Of a stretch of 64,000 nucleotides of DNA, positions 43,476-56,524 are shown in pieces. The position numbers and the translations under genes were made by a program. The number at the start of each line of letters is the position of its first letter. Position 1 is the stretch's first letter. Location of the stretch: NCBI GenBank assembly GCA_963703145.1, contig OY969793.1, positions 2,604,001 through 2,668,000 of the forward strand. The letters run 5' to 3'. Under the pieces are notes generated by a model that saw nothing but the letters and a program-made list of their open reading frames with translations, did not search any database and was not told the DNA's origin. This stretch comes from Bog-756 sp963703145 (GTDB taxonomy: Bacteria > Actinomycetota > Acidimicrobiia > Acidimicrobiales > RAAP-2).

Positions 43476-44213
43476 CTACTTGCCCTTCTCTTCGGCGGAA
43501 TCGCCGTCTGTGTCGTCGTTTTCGGTCGTCTCGGTGGCGTCGACGACCTCGTCGTCGGCCTCCTCGAGCGGTCCGGCCTCGGTCTCGGTGATGACGTCGT
43601 CTGTTCCGTGCTCGTGGTCCTCAGCGACCTCGGTGTCGAGGTCAGCCTCTTCGAGCGGTCCGGCCTCGGTCTCGGTGATGACGTCGTCGGCCTGGACGGC
43701 GTCCTCGGACCACGCCTCGGCGCCGGTGCCCGAGGCGGTCGACTCGTCCACTGCCTCTTCGGACTGGCGACGACGACGGGAGCCGGCCACGCGGCGCGAG
43801 CGCTGGTTGGAATTAGCGGCCTGCTTGGCGCGGCGTCGGGCGATGCGATCCTCGGGCAGCCGACTCACGATGATGGTGATGTGCGACGTCCGCTTGCGGA
43901 TCCGGGTGGCCCGGCCCCGGGCCCGGGGCCGCCAGCGCTTGAGGGTGCTGCCCTCGTCGGCGTAGCAGGCCGAGATGTAGAGCTCCTCGGCGTCGAGGCC
44001 GTCGTTGTGGACGGCGTTGGCCACGGCCGAGGCCAGCAGCTTGCCCACCGTCGCCGCCGCCTCCCGGTCGCCCAGGGAGAGGATCTCGGCGGCCCGGTCG
44101 ACGTCCTGGCCACGGATCAGGTTCAGGACCTGGCGGACCTTGGAGGCCGACATCCGGCTGTGACGGAGGACCGCACGGGTCCCCTCTCGCTCATTGGTCT
44201 TCACACCGGGCAC
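43476..44213 (-). CDS. rplV: 50S ribosomal protein L22 with acidic, internally duplicated C-terminal extension
   Basis: Residues 1-120 are L22: AVLRHSRMSASKVRQVLNLI, ASAVANAVHNDGLDAEELYI and RIRKRTSHITIIVSRLPED, lining the exit tunnel. A basic linker (RIARRRAK... to RRRRQ150) precedes an ~95-residue Glu/Asp-rich tail, for 245 aa against the usual 110-150. Within it residues 176-204 and 205-233 are a 29-residue tandem repeat whose first 16 residues (DDVITETEAGPLEEAD) are identical. Start GTG at 44213 follows the rpsS stop by one base and has GGGAGG about 7 nt upstream; a GTG at 44204 is alternative. Confidence 0.92.
   Translation of the reverse strand: MPGVKTNEREGTRAVLRHSRMSASKVRQVLNLIRGQDVDRAAEILSLGDREAAATVGKLLASAVANAVHNDGLDAEELYISACYADEGSTLKRWRPRARGRATRIRKRTSHITIIVSRLPEDRIARRRAKQAANSNQRSRRVAGSRRRRQSEEAVDESTASGTGAEAWSEDAVQADDVITETEAGPLEEADLDTEVAEDHEHGTDDVITETEAGPLEEADDEVVDATETTENDDTDGDSAEEKGK
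43564..43688. repeat. Tandem 87-bp duplication inside rplV (38-bp identical cores)
   Basis: Positions 43564-43601 and 43651-43688 are identical over 38 bp, offset by 87 bp (29 codons), so the reading frame is kept. Identity at the DNA level, including wobble bases, points to a recent in-frame duplication or ongoing slippage. Confidence 0.9.
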
Positions 44214-44214
44214 G

Positions 44215-44493
44215 TCAGCGCCTCCCCGCCCGCTCTTGGCCGGCGTGGAACTTGAAGGTGCGGGTGGGTGCGAACTCGCCAAGCTTGTGGCCCACCATCG
44301 ACTCGGTCACATACACCGGGATGTGCTTGCGCCCGTCGTGGACGGCGATGGTGTGGCCCACCATGTCGGGGATGATGGTCGAGCGACGGGACCACGTCTT
44401 GATGACCTTCTTGTCGCCGGCCGCGTTGAGGACGTCCACCTTCTTCAGGAGGTGGTCGTCCACGAACGGACCCTTCTTCAGGCTGCGGGGCAT
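44215..44493 (-). CDS. rpsS: 30S ribosomal protein S19
   Basis: 92 aa from ATG at 44493. MPRSLKKGPFVDDHLLKKVD, WSRRSTIIPDMVGHTIAVHD and SMVGHKLGEFAPTRTFKFHA are invariant S19 motifs. Between rplB and rplV in the S10 operon. Confidence 0.97.
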   Translation of the reverse strand: MPRSLKKGPFVDDHLLKKVDVLNAAGDKKVIKTWSRRSTIIPDMVGHTIAVHDGRKHIPVYVTESMVGHKLGEFAPTRTFKFHAGQERAGRR

Positions 44494-44516
44494 AGTGTGC
44501 CGTTCCCTCTGTCTTC

Positions 44517-45353
44517 CTACCGCCGGGCACCGCGTGTGCGGCGCCTGCGGACGATCATCTTGTCGGAGTCCTTGTTGCGGGCCCGGGTCCTGCCCTCGGG
44601 CTGGCCCCACGGCGAGACCGGGTGACGGCCACCGGAGGTCTTGCCCTCGCCACCGCCAAGGGGGTGGTCGACCGGGTTCATGGCCACACCACGGGTCTGA
44701 GGGCGCTTGCCCTTCCAGCGGTTCCGCCCGGCCTTGCCGATCTTGATCAGCTCGGCCTCGGAGTTCCCCACGGTGCCCAGGGTGCCCCGGCAGTCGATGG
44801 AGACCCGGCGCATCTCGGTGGAAGGGAGCCGGAGGGTGGCGAACGCCCCCTCCTTGGCCACCAGCTGGACGCTCATGCCGGCACCACGGGCCAGCTTGCC
44901 GCCGCCACCGGGGCGCAGCTCGACGTTGTGGACGACCGATCCCACCGGGATGAATCGCAGGGGTAGGGCGTTACCGGGGCGGATCTCGGCACCCTGGCCC
45001 GACTGGAGCCGGTCCCCCACCTGGACCTGGGACGGAGCGAGGATGTAGCGCTTCTCACCGTCCAGGTAGTGCAGCAGTGCGATCCGGGCGTTGCGGTTGG
45101 GGTCGTACTCGATGGCCGCCACCTTGGCCGGCACCCCGTCCTTGTCCCGCTTGAAGTCGATGATCCGGTACTGCTGCTTGTGGCCGCCGCCGCGGTGGCG
45201 TGAGGTCTTGCGGCCATAGCTGTTGCGGCCACCGGTCGACGGCTTGGGTGCCAGGAGGGACTTCTCGGGACGGTCCCGGGTGATCTCGGCGAAGTCCGAG
45301 ACAGTCTGGAAGCGCCGGCCGGCGCTGGTGGGCTTTCGTGAGCGGAGTGGCAT
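44517..45353 (-). CDS. rplB: 50S ribosomal protein L2
   Basis: 278 aa, peptidyl-transferase support. NSYGRKTSRHRGGGHKQQYR, IRPGNALPLRFIPVGSVVHN and the catalytic-region RGVAMNPVDHPLGGGEGKTS are canonical, with a Lys/Arg-rich end. Confidence 0.97.
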   Translation of the reverse strand: MPLRSRKPTSAGRRFQTVSDFAEITRDRPEKSLLAPKPSTGGRNSYGRKTSRHRGGGHKQQYRIIDFKRDKDGVPAKVAAIEYDPNRNARIALLHYLDGEKRYILAPSQVQVGDRLQSGQGAEIRPGNALPLRFIPVGSVVHNVELRPGGGGKLARGAGMSVQLVAKEGAFATLRLPSTEMRRVSIDCRGTLGTVGNSEAELIKIGKAGRNRWKGKRPQTRGVAMNPVDHPLGGGEGKTSGGRHPVSPWGQPEGRTRARNKDSDKMIVRRRRTRGARR

Positions 45354-45370
45354 GGTGTGGTCCCGGTCTC

Positions 45371-45661
45371 TCAGTTCTCGAAGAGGTCGATCGAGTCACC
45401 CTCGTGCAGAGTGACGATGGCCCGCTTGGTGTCGGGACGATGGCCGAGGGAGTTGTTCTTCCGGTTGCGCTTGGTCTTGCCCTTGCGATTGAGGGTGTTG
45501 ACGTTGTCGACCCGGACGTTGAATGCCTGCTCGACGGCGTGGCGCACGTCGATCTTGGTAGCCGACGGGTCGACCACGAACACGTAGACGTTGTTGTCCA
45601 TCAAGGAGTAGGACTTCTCCGACACCACCGGCCGGATGAGCACGTTATGGGGATCCCTCAC
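45371..45661 (-). CDS. rplW: 50S ribosomal protein L23
   Basis: 96 aa. LIRPVVSEKSYSLMDNNVYV, DPSATKIDVRHAVEQAFNVR and NVDNVNTLNRKGKTKRNRK identify L23, the exit-site docking point for trigger factor and SRP. Overlaps rplD by 4 bp. Confidence 0.96.
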   Translation of the reverse strand: MRDPHNVLIRPVVSEKSYSLMDNNVYVFVVDPSATKIDVRHAVEQAFNVRVDNVNTLNRKGKTKRNRKNNSLGHRPDTKRAIVTLHEGDSIDLFEN

Positions 45662-46410
45662 GACCCGCCTCCTTCTTCTTCGGCGGCCGGGGCCGGATCG
45701 GCGGCCGGCGCGGCTTCATCGGGCGTGGCGCCGGGCAGGGTCTCGTCGGTGAAGACCACCCAGTCGTTGACCAGGATGTCGTAGGCGTTGAGCTCGCCCG
45801 CCACGATGGTCTGGATCTCGGGGAGGTTGCCGAACGAGCGGTCGGCGTAGCCGTCCTCGTCGCCCAGCACCACCAGTACCCGGCCGGTCAGTCCGAGGGC
45901 ACCGAGGGAGGCGATAGCCGCCTTGGTGCTCGGGACGTCGAAGGCCCAGGCGTCGACAACCGCCACCCGGCCCTGCTTGGCCCGGTCCGAGAGCGCGGAG
46001 CGCAGCGCCAGCTGGATCATCTTCTTCGGCGTCTTTTGGGCGTACGAACGGGGCTTGGGACCGAGGGCGACCCCGCCACCGACCCACTGCGGCGACCTGG
46101 TCGAGCCCTGTCGGGCCCGGCCGGTGCCCTTCTGGCGGAACGGCTTGGCCCCGCCACCACGGACCTCGGCCCGGGTCTTGGTCGACTGGGTGCCCGAGCG
46201 GGCCGCGGCCAGCTGGGCCGTGACCACCTGGTGCAGCACGGCCAGGTTGGGCTCGATGCCGAACAAGGAGGGCTCGAGGTCGACCTCGCCGAGCTCGCTG
46301 CCGTCCGGCGAGCGCCGCACCGCGGTGCGCTGCTCGGGGGCCGGGCGCAGGAAGCGTCGGATCTCGGCGGGGGTGGCCGTCTCGAAATCGATGGTCTCGG
46401 TGGTGCTCAT
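45658..46410 (-). CDS. rplD: 50S ribosomal protein L4 with acidic tail
   Basis: 250 aa. SLFGIEPNLAVLHQVVTAQL, the tunnel loop RGGGAKPFRQKGTGRARQGS and VGGGVALGPKPRSYAQKTPK are L4 signatures. The last ~32 residues (DETLPGATPDEAAPAADPAP then Ala/Glu/Gly) form an acidic Pro/Ala tail beyond the conserved fold. In other bacteria L4 autoregulates the S10 operon. Confidence 0.95.
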   Translation of the reverse strand: MSTTETIDFETATPAEIRRFLRPAPEQRTAVRRSPDGSELGEVDLEPSLFGIEPNLAVLHQVVTAQLAAARSGTQSTKTRAEVRGGGAKPFRQKGTGRARQGSTRSPQWVGGGVALGPKPRSYAQKTPKKMIQLALRSALSDRAKQGRVAVVDAWAFDVPSTKAAIASLGALGLTGRVLVVLGDEDGYADRSFGNLPEIQTIVAGELNAYDILVNDWVVFTDETLPGATPDEAAPAADPAPAAEEEGGGS

Positions 46411-47069
46411 GACGCCTTGCCGCCCTTCACCAGCGGGGCCTTGACGGCGTCCCGCAGGATCACGATGCCGCCCCTCGGGCCGGGCACCGCCCCTTTGACC
46501 AGGATCAGCTCCCGCTCCGGGTCGGCCTGGACCACCTCAAGATTGAGCGTGGTCACCTGCTGGCCACCCATTCGGCCGGCCATCCGGGTGCCCTTGAACA
46601 CCCGGGCCGGAGTGGCACAGGCGCCGATCGAGCCCGGCGAGCGGTGCTTTTTGTGGTTGCCGTGGCTGGCACCCTGGCCCTTGAAGTTGTGGCGCTTCAT
46701 CGCCCCGGCGAAGCCCTTGCCCTTGGACACGGCGATGGCGTCCACCAGCTCACCGGCCTGCAGCAGGTCGGCGGTCAGCTGCTGGCCCACCTCGTAGTCG
46801 GAGGCATCGTCGAGCCGGAGCTCCACCAGGCGACGGCCCGGGTCGACCCCGGCCTTGTCGAAGTGGCCCTGCTCGGGCTTGGTCAGGGCCGAGGAGCGGC
46901 GATGGCCCCAGGTCACCTGGAGGGCGGAGTAGCCCTCGTTCTCGGGCGTCTTGACCTGCACGACCCGGACCGGCGACACGCGCAGCATCGTCACCGGTAT
47001 GGACCGGTTCTGATCGTCCCAGATCTGGGTCATTCCCACTTTTTCGCCCACGATCGCCTTGGTGGCCAC
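46407..47069 (-). CDS. rplC: 50S ribosomal protein L3
   Basis: 220 aa from the GTG at 47069, with GGAG about 9 nt upstream. IVGEKVGMTQIWDDQNRSIP, KGKGFAGAMKRHNFKGQGAS (PTC-reaching loop start), HRSPGSIGACATPARVFKGT and RMAGRMGGQQVTTLNLEVV are typical. Unusually it does not follow rpsJ closely; 316 bp lie between. Confidence 0.96.
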   Translation of the reverse strand: MATKAIVGEKVGMTQIWDDQNRSIPVTMLRVSPVRVVQVKTPENEGYSALQVTWGHRRSSALTKPEQGHFDKAGVDPGRRLVELRLDDASDYEVGQQLTADLLQAGELVDAIAVSKGKGFAGAMKRHNFKGQGASHGNHKKHRSPGSIGACATPARVFKGTRMAGRMGGQQVTTLNLEVVQADPERELILVKGAVPGPRGGIVILRDAVKAPLVKGGKAS

Positions 47070-47203
47070 TGGAGCTTCTCCGTCTCGACTCTTCGCTGCG
47101 TTGGACGCCGGCCGGCGCCCAACGGTTCCTACGGCACTGCATGACCTGCACCCTGCTCTGGTGGTTGCACCGGTGCCTGGTCTCGCATCGGCTCGCACGC
47201 AGA

Positions 47204-47233
47204 CGCTCCGCTCGGAAGAACCCGAGCGGAGCG
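47204..47233. promoter_or_regulatory. Perfect 12-bp hairpin in the rplC leader
   Basis: CGCTCCGCTCGG (47204-47215) pairs exactly with 47222-47233; on the minus strand the loop reads GTTCTT. It lies about 135 nt upstream of rplC within the rpsJ-rplC gap (47070-47385), which holds no ORF. It may be a terminator for the str-rpsJ transcript or an attenuator for rplC and the rest of the S10 operon. Confidence 0.5.
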
Positions 47234-47330
47234 CTCGCCTGGTTTGGCCCGAGGTCCCCGCCGTCCTTCCGCGGGCGCTCGAACACGTCCTACTCACATG
47301 TCGTGGCCCGAAACCGGGCCGACCGCACAC

Positions 47331-47358
47331 CCTATACCATCCCGACCGGCGGATTCAA
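47331..47358 (-). promoter_or_regulatory. Putative promoter inside the rpsJ-rplC gap
   Basis: Minus-strand TTGAAT (47358-47353), 16-bp spacer, TATAGG (47336-47331). It would start a ~255-nt leader before rplC that includes the 47204-47233 hairpin. The -10 lacks the final T. Confidence 0.4.
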
Positions 47359-47385
47359 CGGGGTGTCGACCCGCCCCGGGAGGCC

Positions 47386-47715
47386 TCAGACGGTCTGGAT
47401 CTTGATCTCGATGTCCACCCCGGCGGGCAGGTCGAGCCGCTGGAGCGAGTCCACCGTCTTCGGGGTGTGCTCCACGATGTCGACCAGGCGCTTGTGCACC
47501 CGCATCTCGAAGTGCTCGCGGCTGTCCTTGTACTTGTGCGGCGACCGGATCACCGTGTAGCGGTGCTTCTCGGTCGGCAGCGGCACCGGGCCCAGCACCT
47601 TGGCCTGGGTCCGCAGCACGGTCTGCACGATCTTCTCGGTCGACTGGTCGAGGATCTCGTGGTCGTAGGCCTTGAGCCGGATCCTGATCTTCTGGCGGGG
47701 GCCTTCAGCGGCCAT
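47386..47715 (-). CDS. rpsJ: 30S ribosomal protein S10 (NusE)
   Basis: 109 aa. QKIRIRLKAYDHEILDQSTE, VLGPVPLPTEKHRYTVIRSP and HKYKDSREHFEMRVHKRLVD are invariant S10 motifs. It also acts as NusE with NusG/NusB. It follows tuf by 42 bp, and so is attached to the str operon rather than to rplC. Confidence 0.97.
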   Translation of the reverse strand: MAAEGPRQKIRIRLKAYDHEILDQSTEKIVQTVLRTQAKVLGPVPLPTEKHRYTVIRSPHKYKDSREHFEMRVHKRLVDIVEHTPKTVDSLQRLDLPAGVDIEIKIQTV

Positions 47716-47757
47716 GGGGGTGGTGTCCTTCCAGTGGGGGTGGTGGTCACGGCTCGA

Positions 47758-48945
47758 CTATTCGAGGATCTTCGTGACACGGCCCGAGGCCACGGTGCGG
47801 CCACCCTCACGGATGGCGAATCGCAGACCCTCGACCATGGCGATGGGCTTGCCCAGCTCCACGGTCATCTCGGTGTTGTCGCCGGGCATGACCATCTCGG
47901 TGCCCTCGGGGAGGGTGATCGTCCCGGTCACGTCGGTGGTCCGGAAGTAGAACTGGGGGCGGTAGTTGGTGAAGAACGGCTTGTGCCGCCCACCCTCGTC
48001 CTTGTTCAGGACGTACACGGTGGCCTCGAACTTGGTGTGGGGGGTGATCGAGCCGGGCTTGCACAGCACCTGGCCCCGCTCCACCTCCTCTTTCTTCGTG
48101 CCACGCAGGAGGGCGCCGATGTTGTCGCCGGCCCGACCCTCGTCGAGGAGCTTGCGGAACATCTCGATGCCGGTGACCGTGGTCTTCTGGGTGTCGCGGA
48201 GGCCGACGATCTCGACCTCCTCGCCCACCTTGACGATGCCCTGCTCGACCTTGCCGGTCACCACGGTGCCCCGGCCGGTGATGGACATGACGTCCTCGAT
48301 GGACATGAGGAAGGGCTTCTCCACGTCACGCTCGGGCTCGGGGATGTAGGTGTCGACGGCGTCCATGAGCTCGGTGATCTTGCCGGCCCACTCGGCGTCG
48401 CCCTCCAGCGCCTTGAGGGCGCTGACCCGGACGATCGGGGTGTCGTCCCCGGGGAACTCGTACTCGTTGAGGAGCTCGCGCACCTCCAGCTCGACCAGGT
48501 CGAGCAGCTCCTCGTCGTCGACGGTGTCGGACTTGTTGAGCGCCACCACGATGTAGGGCACGCCGACCTGTCGGGCCAGCAGCACGTGCTCACGGGTCTG
48601 GGGCATGGGGCCGTCGGCGGCCGACACCACCAGGATGGCCCCGTCCACCTGGGCGGCACCGGTGATCATGTTCTTGATGTAGTCGGCGTGACCGGGCATG
48701 TCGACGTGGGCGTAGTGCCGGTTGGGCGTCTCGTACTCCACGTGGGCGATCGAGATGGTGATGCCGCGCTGCTTCTCTTCGGGCGCCTTGTCGATCTGGT
48801 CGAACGGCGTGAAGTTCGTCGTCGGGTCGTTGTCGTGCAGGACCTTGGTGATGGCCGCGGTGAGCGTTGTCTTACCGTGGTCGATGTGTCCCATCGTTCC
48901 CACATTGACGTGGGGCTTCGTGCGCTCGAACTTCTGCTTGGCCAT
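47758..48945 (-). CDS. tuf: Elongation factor Tu
   Basis: 395 aa from ATG at 48945. G1 NVGTMGHIDHGKTTL, G3 HVDMPGHADYIKNM, G4 VVALNKSD and G5 SALKALEG are intact, as is the C-terminal RFAIREGGRTVASGRVTKI. No frame problem, unlike its neighbour fusA. The 238-bp gap upstream is rich in GCA/CAG triplets on the coding strand and contains no ORF; it is probably the tuf leader. Confidence 0.98.
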   Translation of the reverse strand: MAKQKFERTKPHVNVGTMGHIDHGKTTLTAAITKVLHDNDPTTNFTPFDQIDKAPEEKQRGITISIAHVEYETPNRHYAHVDMPGHADYIKNMITGAAQVDGAILVVSAADGPMPQTREHVLLARQVGVPYIVVALNKSDTVDDEELLDLVELEVRELLNEYEFPGDDTPIVRVSALKALEGDAEWAGKITELMDAVDTYIPEPERDVEKPFLMSIEDVMSITGRGTVVTGKVEQGIVKVGEEVEIVGLRDTQKTTVTGIEMFRKLLDEGRAGDNIGALLRGTKKEEVERGQVLCKPGSITPHTKFEATVYVLNKDEGGRHKPFFTNYRPQFYFRTTDVTGTITLPEGTEMVMPGDNTEMTVELGKPIAMVEGLRFAIREGGRTVASGRVTKILE

Positions 48946-49183
48946 AACTGGGGTAATGCTCCCTGATCTCGGACGGTACCCCCTCGGGCCCGCCACGACG
49001 GAGGCGGTTGCCTTCGTCATTCCTCGTGTATCGGTGGTCCTGCGGTGCTGTGTGGATTACTGCTGCTGCTGCCGGTGCTGCCGTGGTACTGCACTGGCGT
49101 GTGCTGGGTGCTGCGCCGTGCGGCTCCGACCGCGACCCCGGGGACGTGTCCCGGCCGGCTGCAGCCCGCTTCCTCGCGGCGCC

Positions 49184-51281
49184 CTACTCTCCGCGCGCCT
49201 TGGCGATGATCTCCTTGGCGATCGACTCAGGAACCTCGTTGTACGCGTGGAACTGCATCGAGTACGTGGCCCGTCCCTGAGTGCGCGAGCGCAGGTCGGT
49301 AGCGTAGCCGAACATATCGCTCAGCGGTACCTGCGCCCGGACGATGTGGCTGTTGCCCCGCTGTTCCATGCCCTCGACCTTGCCCCGGCGGGCGGACAGG
49401 TCGCCGATCACGTCGCCCATGTAGTCCTCCGGGGTGGTGACCTCGACGGCCATCACCGGCTCCAACAGGACCGGATCGGCCAGGTTGGCGGCCTTCTTGA
49501 TGGCCATCGACCCGGCGATCTTGAACGCCATCTCCGAGGAGTCGACGTCGTGGTAGGAGCCGTAGGTAAGGGTCACCTTGATGTCGACGGTCGGGTACCC
49601 GGCCAGGACGCCCGAGGTGATCGACTCCTGGATGCCCTGGTTGACCGAGGGGATGTACTCCTTCGGGATGACCCCGCCGGTGATCTTGTCCACGAACTCG
49701 TAGCCCCGCCGGGCCCGGTCGGCTCGAGGGTGATGACCACGTGGCCGTACTGGCCCTTGCCGCCGGTCTGGCGGACGTAGCGCAGCTCGACCTTCTCGAC
49801 CTTCTTGCGCACCGTCTCGCGGTAGGCCACCTGGGGCTTGCCCACGTTGGCGTCCACGCTGAACTCGCGCATCATGCGGTCGACCAGCACCTCGAGGTGG
49901 AGCTCGCCCATCCCCGAGATGACCGTCTGGCCCGTCTCCTCGTCGGACTGGACCCGGAAGGTCGGGTCCTCCTCGGACAGGGAGAACAGGGCCCGGGACA
50001 GCTTGTCCTGGTCAGCCTTGGTCTTGGGCTCGACGGCCACGTGGATCACCGGCTCGGGGAAGGTGAGGGACTCCAGGATCACCTGGTCGTCGGGGTCGCA
50101 CAGGGTGTCACCGGTGGTGGTCTGCTTCAGGCCGACGGCGGCGATGATGTCGCCGGCGTAGGTGACGTCGAGGTCCTCGCGGGAGTTGGCGTGCATCTGG
50201 AGGATGCGGCCGATCCGCTCCTTGCGGTCCTTGGTCGAGTTCATCACCGCCGAGCCCTTGGTCAACGTGCCCGAGTACACCCGGAGGTAGGTGAGCTTGC
50301 CCACGTAGGGGTCGGTCATGATCTTGAAGGCCAGCGCCGCGAACGGTGCCGTGTCGTCCGGGGGCACGCTCGACGGTGACGCCCTCCTTGCGGGGGACGG
50401 TGCCCATGGTCGGGCGGGATGTCGAGGGGGCTCGGCAGGTAGTCGACCACGGCGTCGAGCATGGGCTGGACGCCCTTGTTCTTGAACGCCGACCCGCACA
50501 GGATGGGGACGGCGTGGCTGCCCAGGGTCACCGTCCGGATGGCCCGCTGGAGGTCCTCGGGGGTGATCTCCTCGTCCCCCAGGTACTTCTCCATGATGGT
50601 GTCGTCGTGGTTGGAGACGACGTCGATGAGCTGGTGGTGGGCCGCCTCGGCGGCGTCCTTCAGGTCGGCGGGGATCTCCTCTTCGGTCCACTCCTCGCCC
50701 ATGCCGTCGTCCCACACCAGGGCCCGCATGTGCACCAGGTCGACCACGCCCCGGAACCCGCCCTCGGCGCCGATGGGCAGCTGCACGACGGCCACCACGG
50801 CGTCGAGGCGGTCCTTGATCATCTCCACGCACTGGTCGAAGTTGGCGCCGGTCCGGTCCATCTTGTTGATGAAGCAGATCCGGGGGACGGCGTACTTGTC
50901 GGCCTGGCGCCATACCGTCTCGGTCTGGGGCTCCACGCCGGCCACGGCGTCGAAGACGGCCACGGCGCCGTCGAGGACCCGGAGCGAGCGCTCCACCTCG
51001 ACGGTGAAGTCCACGTGGCCGGGGGTGTCGATGATGTTGATGACCGTGTCCCGCCACATGCAGGTGGTGGCGGCCGAGGTGATGGTGATGCCCCGCTCCT
51101 GCTCCTGGGGCATCCAGTCCATGGTGGCGGCGCCCTCGTGGACCTCGCCGATCTTGTAGTTCTTGCCGGTGTAGTAGAGGATCCGCTCGGTGGTGGTGGT
51201 CTTGCCCGCGTCGATGTGGGCCATGATCCCGATGTTCCGGGTCTTGGCCAGGGGATGGTGGCGGGTGCTCGCTTCAGCCAT
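49184..51281 (-). CDS. fusA: Elongation factor G, interrupted by three apparent 1-base frameshifts
   Basis: Ribosomal translocase GTPase. Three frames together give a complete EF-G: N-terminal G domain (GIMAHIDAGKTTTTERILYY, IIDTPGHVDFTVEVERSLRV, FINKMDRTGANFDQC) from 51281; a central segment from FAALAFKIMTDPYVGKLTYL to KGQYGHVVITLEPTGPGG; and domains IV-V from YEFVDKITGGVIPKEYIPSV to the end. Breaks lie near 50404-50417 (one extra base), 50356-50366 (one extra base in a C-run) and 49700-49712 (one missing G in a G-run). With those corrections 2,098 bp becomes 2,097, exactly 699 codons, the normal EF-G length. Since EF-G is essential, sequence or assembly errors are the likely cause. Confidence 0.9.
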
Positions 51282-51352
51282 GGTTGATCAGCTCTCGGGT
51301 AGTGCTCGTACGTGGTGCTCGCTGCCAGGGTAGGGGCCGGGACGGCCCGTCC

Positions 51353-51823
51353 CTACCAGCGGTAGTGGGCGAAGGCCTTGTTGGACTCGGCCATCTTGTG
51401 CAGGTCCTCGCGGCGCTTGGCCGCGGCCCCGATGCCGTTGGCGGCGTCGCGGATCTCGTTGGACAGGCGCTCGGCCATCGTCTTCTCCCGGCGCTGCTGG
51501 GAGTAGCCCACCAGCCAGCGGATGGACAGCGTGGTGGCCCGGCGGGGGCGGACCTCGACAGGCACCTGGTAGGTGGCGCCACCGACCCTCCGGCTCCGGA
51601 CCTCGAGCTCGGGGCGGGTGTTCTCGACGGCCTTCTTCAGGACGGCGACCGGGTCGTTGCCGGACTTCTCCGCCACGTCGGACAGGGCGTCGTAGACGAT
51701 GCGCTCGGCCAGGGTGCGCTTGCCCCGGCTCAGCACCCGGTTGACCACCTGGGTGACCAGCACGGAGTGGTAGACGGGGTCGGGCATCAGCTCACGACGG
51801 ACGGCAGGACCTTTGCGGGGCAC
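51353..51823 (-). CDS. rpsG: 30S ribosomal protein S7
   Basis: 156 aa. MPRKGPAVRRELMPDPVYHS, VTQVVNRVLSRGKRTLAERI and TYQVPVEVRPRRATTLSIRW identify S7. One base separates it from rpsL. Intact frame. Confidence 0.97.
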   Translation of the reverse strand: MPRKGPAVRRELMPDPVYHSVLVTQVVNRVLSRGKRTLAERIVYDALSDVAEKSGNDPVAVLKKAVENTRPELEVRSRRVGGATYQVPVEVRPRRATTLSIRWLVGYSQQRREKTMAERLSNEIRDAANGIGAAAKRREDLHKMAESNKAFAHYRW

Positions 51824-51824
51824 G

Positions 51825-52196
51825 TCAGGACTCCTTCTTGGCGCCGTAGCGGCTACGGGCCTGATTCCGCTCGCGGACGCCCGATGCGTCCAGCGTTCCT
51901 CGGATCACCTTGTACCGGACACCGGGCAGGTCCTTCACACGGCCGCCGCGGACCAGCACGATGGAGTGCTCCTGGAGGTTGTGGCCCTCGCCGGGGATGT
52001 AGGCGGTCACCTCGAGCCCGCTGGTCAGCCGGACCCTGGCCACCTTGCGCAGGGCGGAGTTCGGCTTCTTCGGGGTGTGGGTGTAGACGCGCGTGCACAC
52101 GCCCCGGCGCTGGGGTGCGCCCCGGAGGGCCGGGGTCTTCGACTTGGTCGGCTTGGTGGCCCGGCCTTTGCGGACGAGCTGGGAGATCGTGGGCAC
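51825..52196 (-). CDS. rpsL: 30S ribosomal protein S12
   Basis: 123 aa from GTG at 52196, with AGAGGT 5 nt upstream. MPTISQLVRKGRATKPTKSK, TPKKPNSALRKVARVRLTSG and RGGRVKDLPGVRYKVIRGTL are canonical. Lys43 and Lys88 are present, so the common streptomycin-resistance substitutions are absent. First gene of the str operon. Confidence 0.97.
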   Translation of the reverse strand: MPTISQLVRKGRATKPTKSKTPALRGAPQRRGVCTRVYTHTPKKPNSALRKVARVRLTSGLEVTAYIPGEGHNLQEHSIVLVRGGRVKDLPGVRYKVIRGTLDASGVRERNQARSRYGAKKES

Positions 52197-52249
52197 GCGT
52201 TACCTCTAGGTTTTGAACTGCGGGGATACTGCGGGACTGACTCAGCGTT

Positions 52250-52260
52250 ACTGCTCGAGG
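52250..52260 (-). promoter_or_regulatory. Leader motif CCTCGAGCAGT upstream of rpsL
   Basis: An 11-bp sequence 54 nt before the rpsL start that recurs exactly 60 nt before rpoB (60160-60170); the next bases are TA versus TG on the coding strand. Possibly a shared leader or promoter element; meaning unknown. Confidence 0.3.
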
Positions 52261-52411
52261 GGTACTGCTGGGGGGTGTCGCAGGCGGGCAGGGCGCAGCC
52301 TCAGGCGCGCGAAACCGCAAGTGTCCCATGCTAAGGCATCCTGGCCTGGCCGGGCAAGCGCGCCCCGGCACCCCGGTGAGACGACCGCTCCAGTGTAGGG
52401 GGAGCCGGTCG

Positions 52412-52439
52412 GCCACGGACCCCGGCAGGGGCCCGTGGC
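52412..52439 (-). terminator. rpoB-rpoC terminator hairpin
   Basis: GCCACGG (52412-52418) pairs with CCGTGGC (52433-52439), extended by CCCC/GGGG across one mismatch, around a 4-nt loop. It begins 13 nt past the rpoC stop. Confidence 0.6.
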
Positions 52440-52451
52440 GTCCCGGCGTCA

Positions 52452-56523
<4,072 letters not shown>

Positions 56524-56524
<1 letters not shown>

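Noticed and set aside
47070..47385. tRNA or small RNA gene in the rpsJ-rplC gap
   Set aside because: No cloverleaf with a T-loop-like GTTCRA and matching acceptor stem could be built; only the 12-bp hairpin is convincing.
48946..49183. CTG/CAG-rich stretch upstream of tuf as a microsatellite or small ORF
   Set aside because: The repeats are irregular, there is no conserved peptide in any frame, and it lies where a leader is expected.
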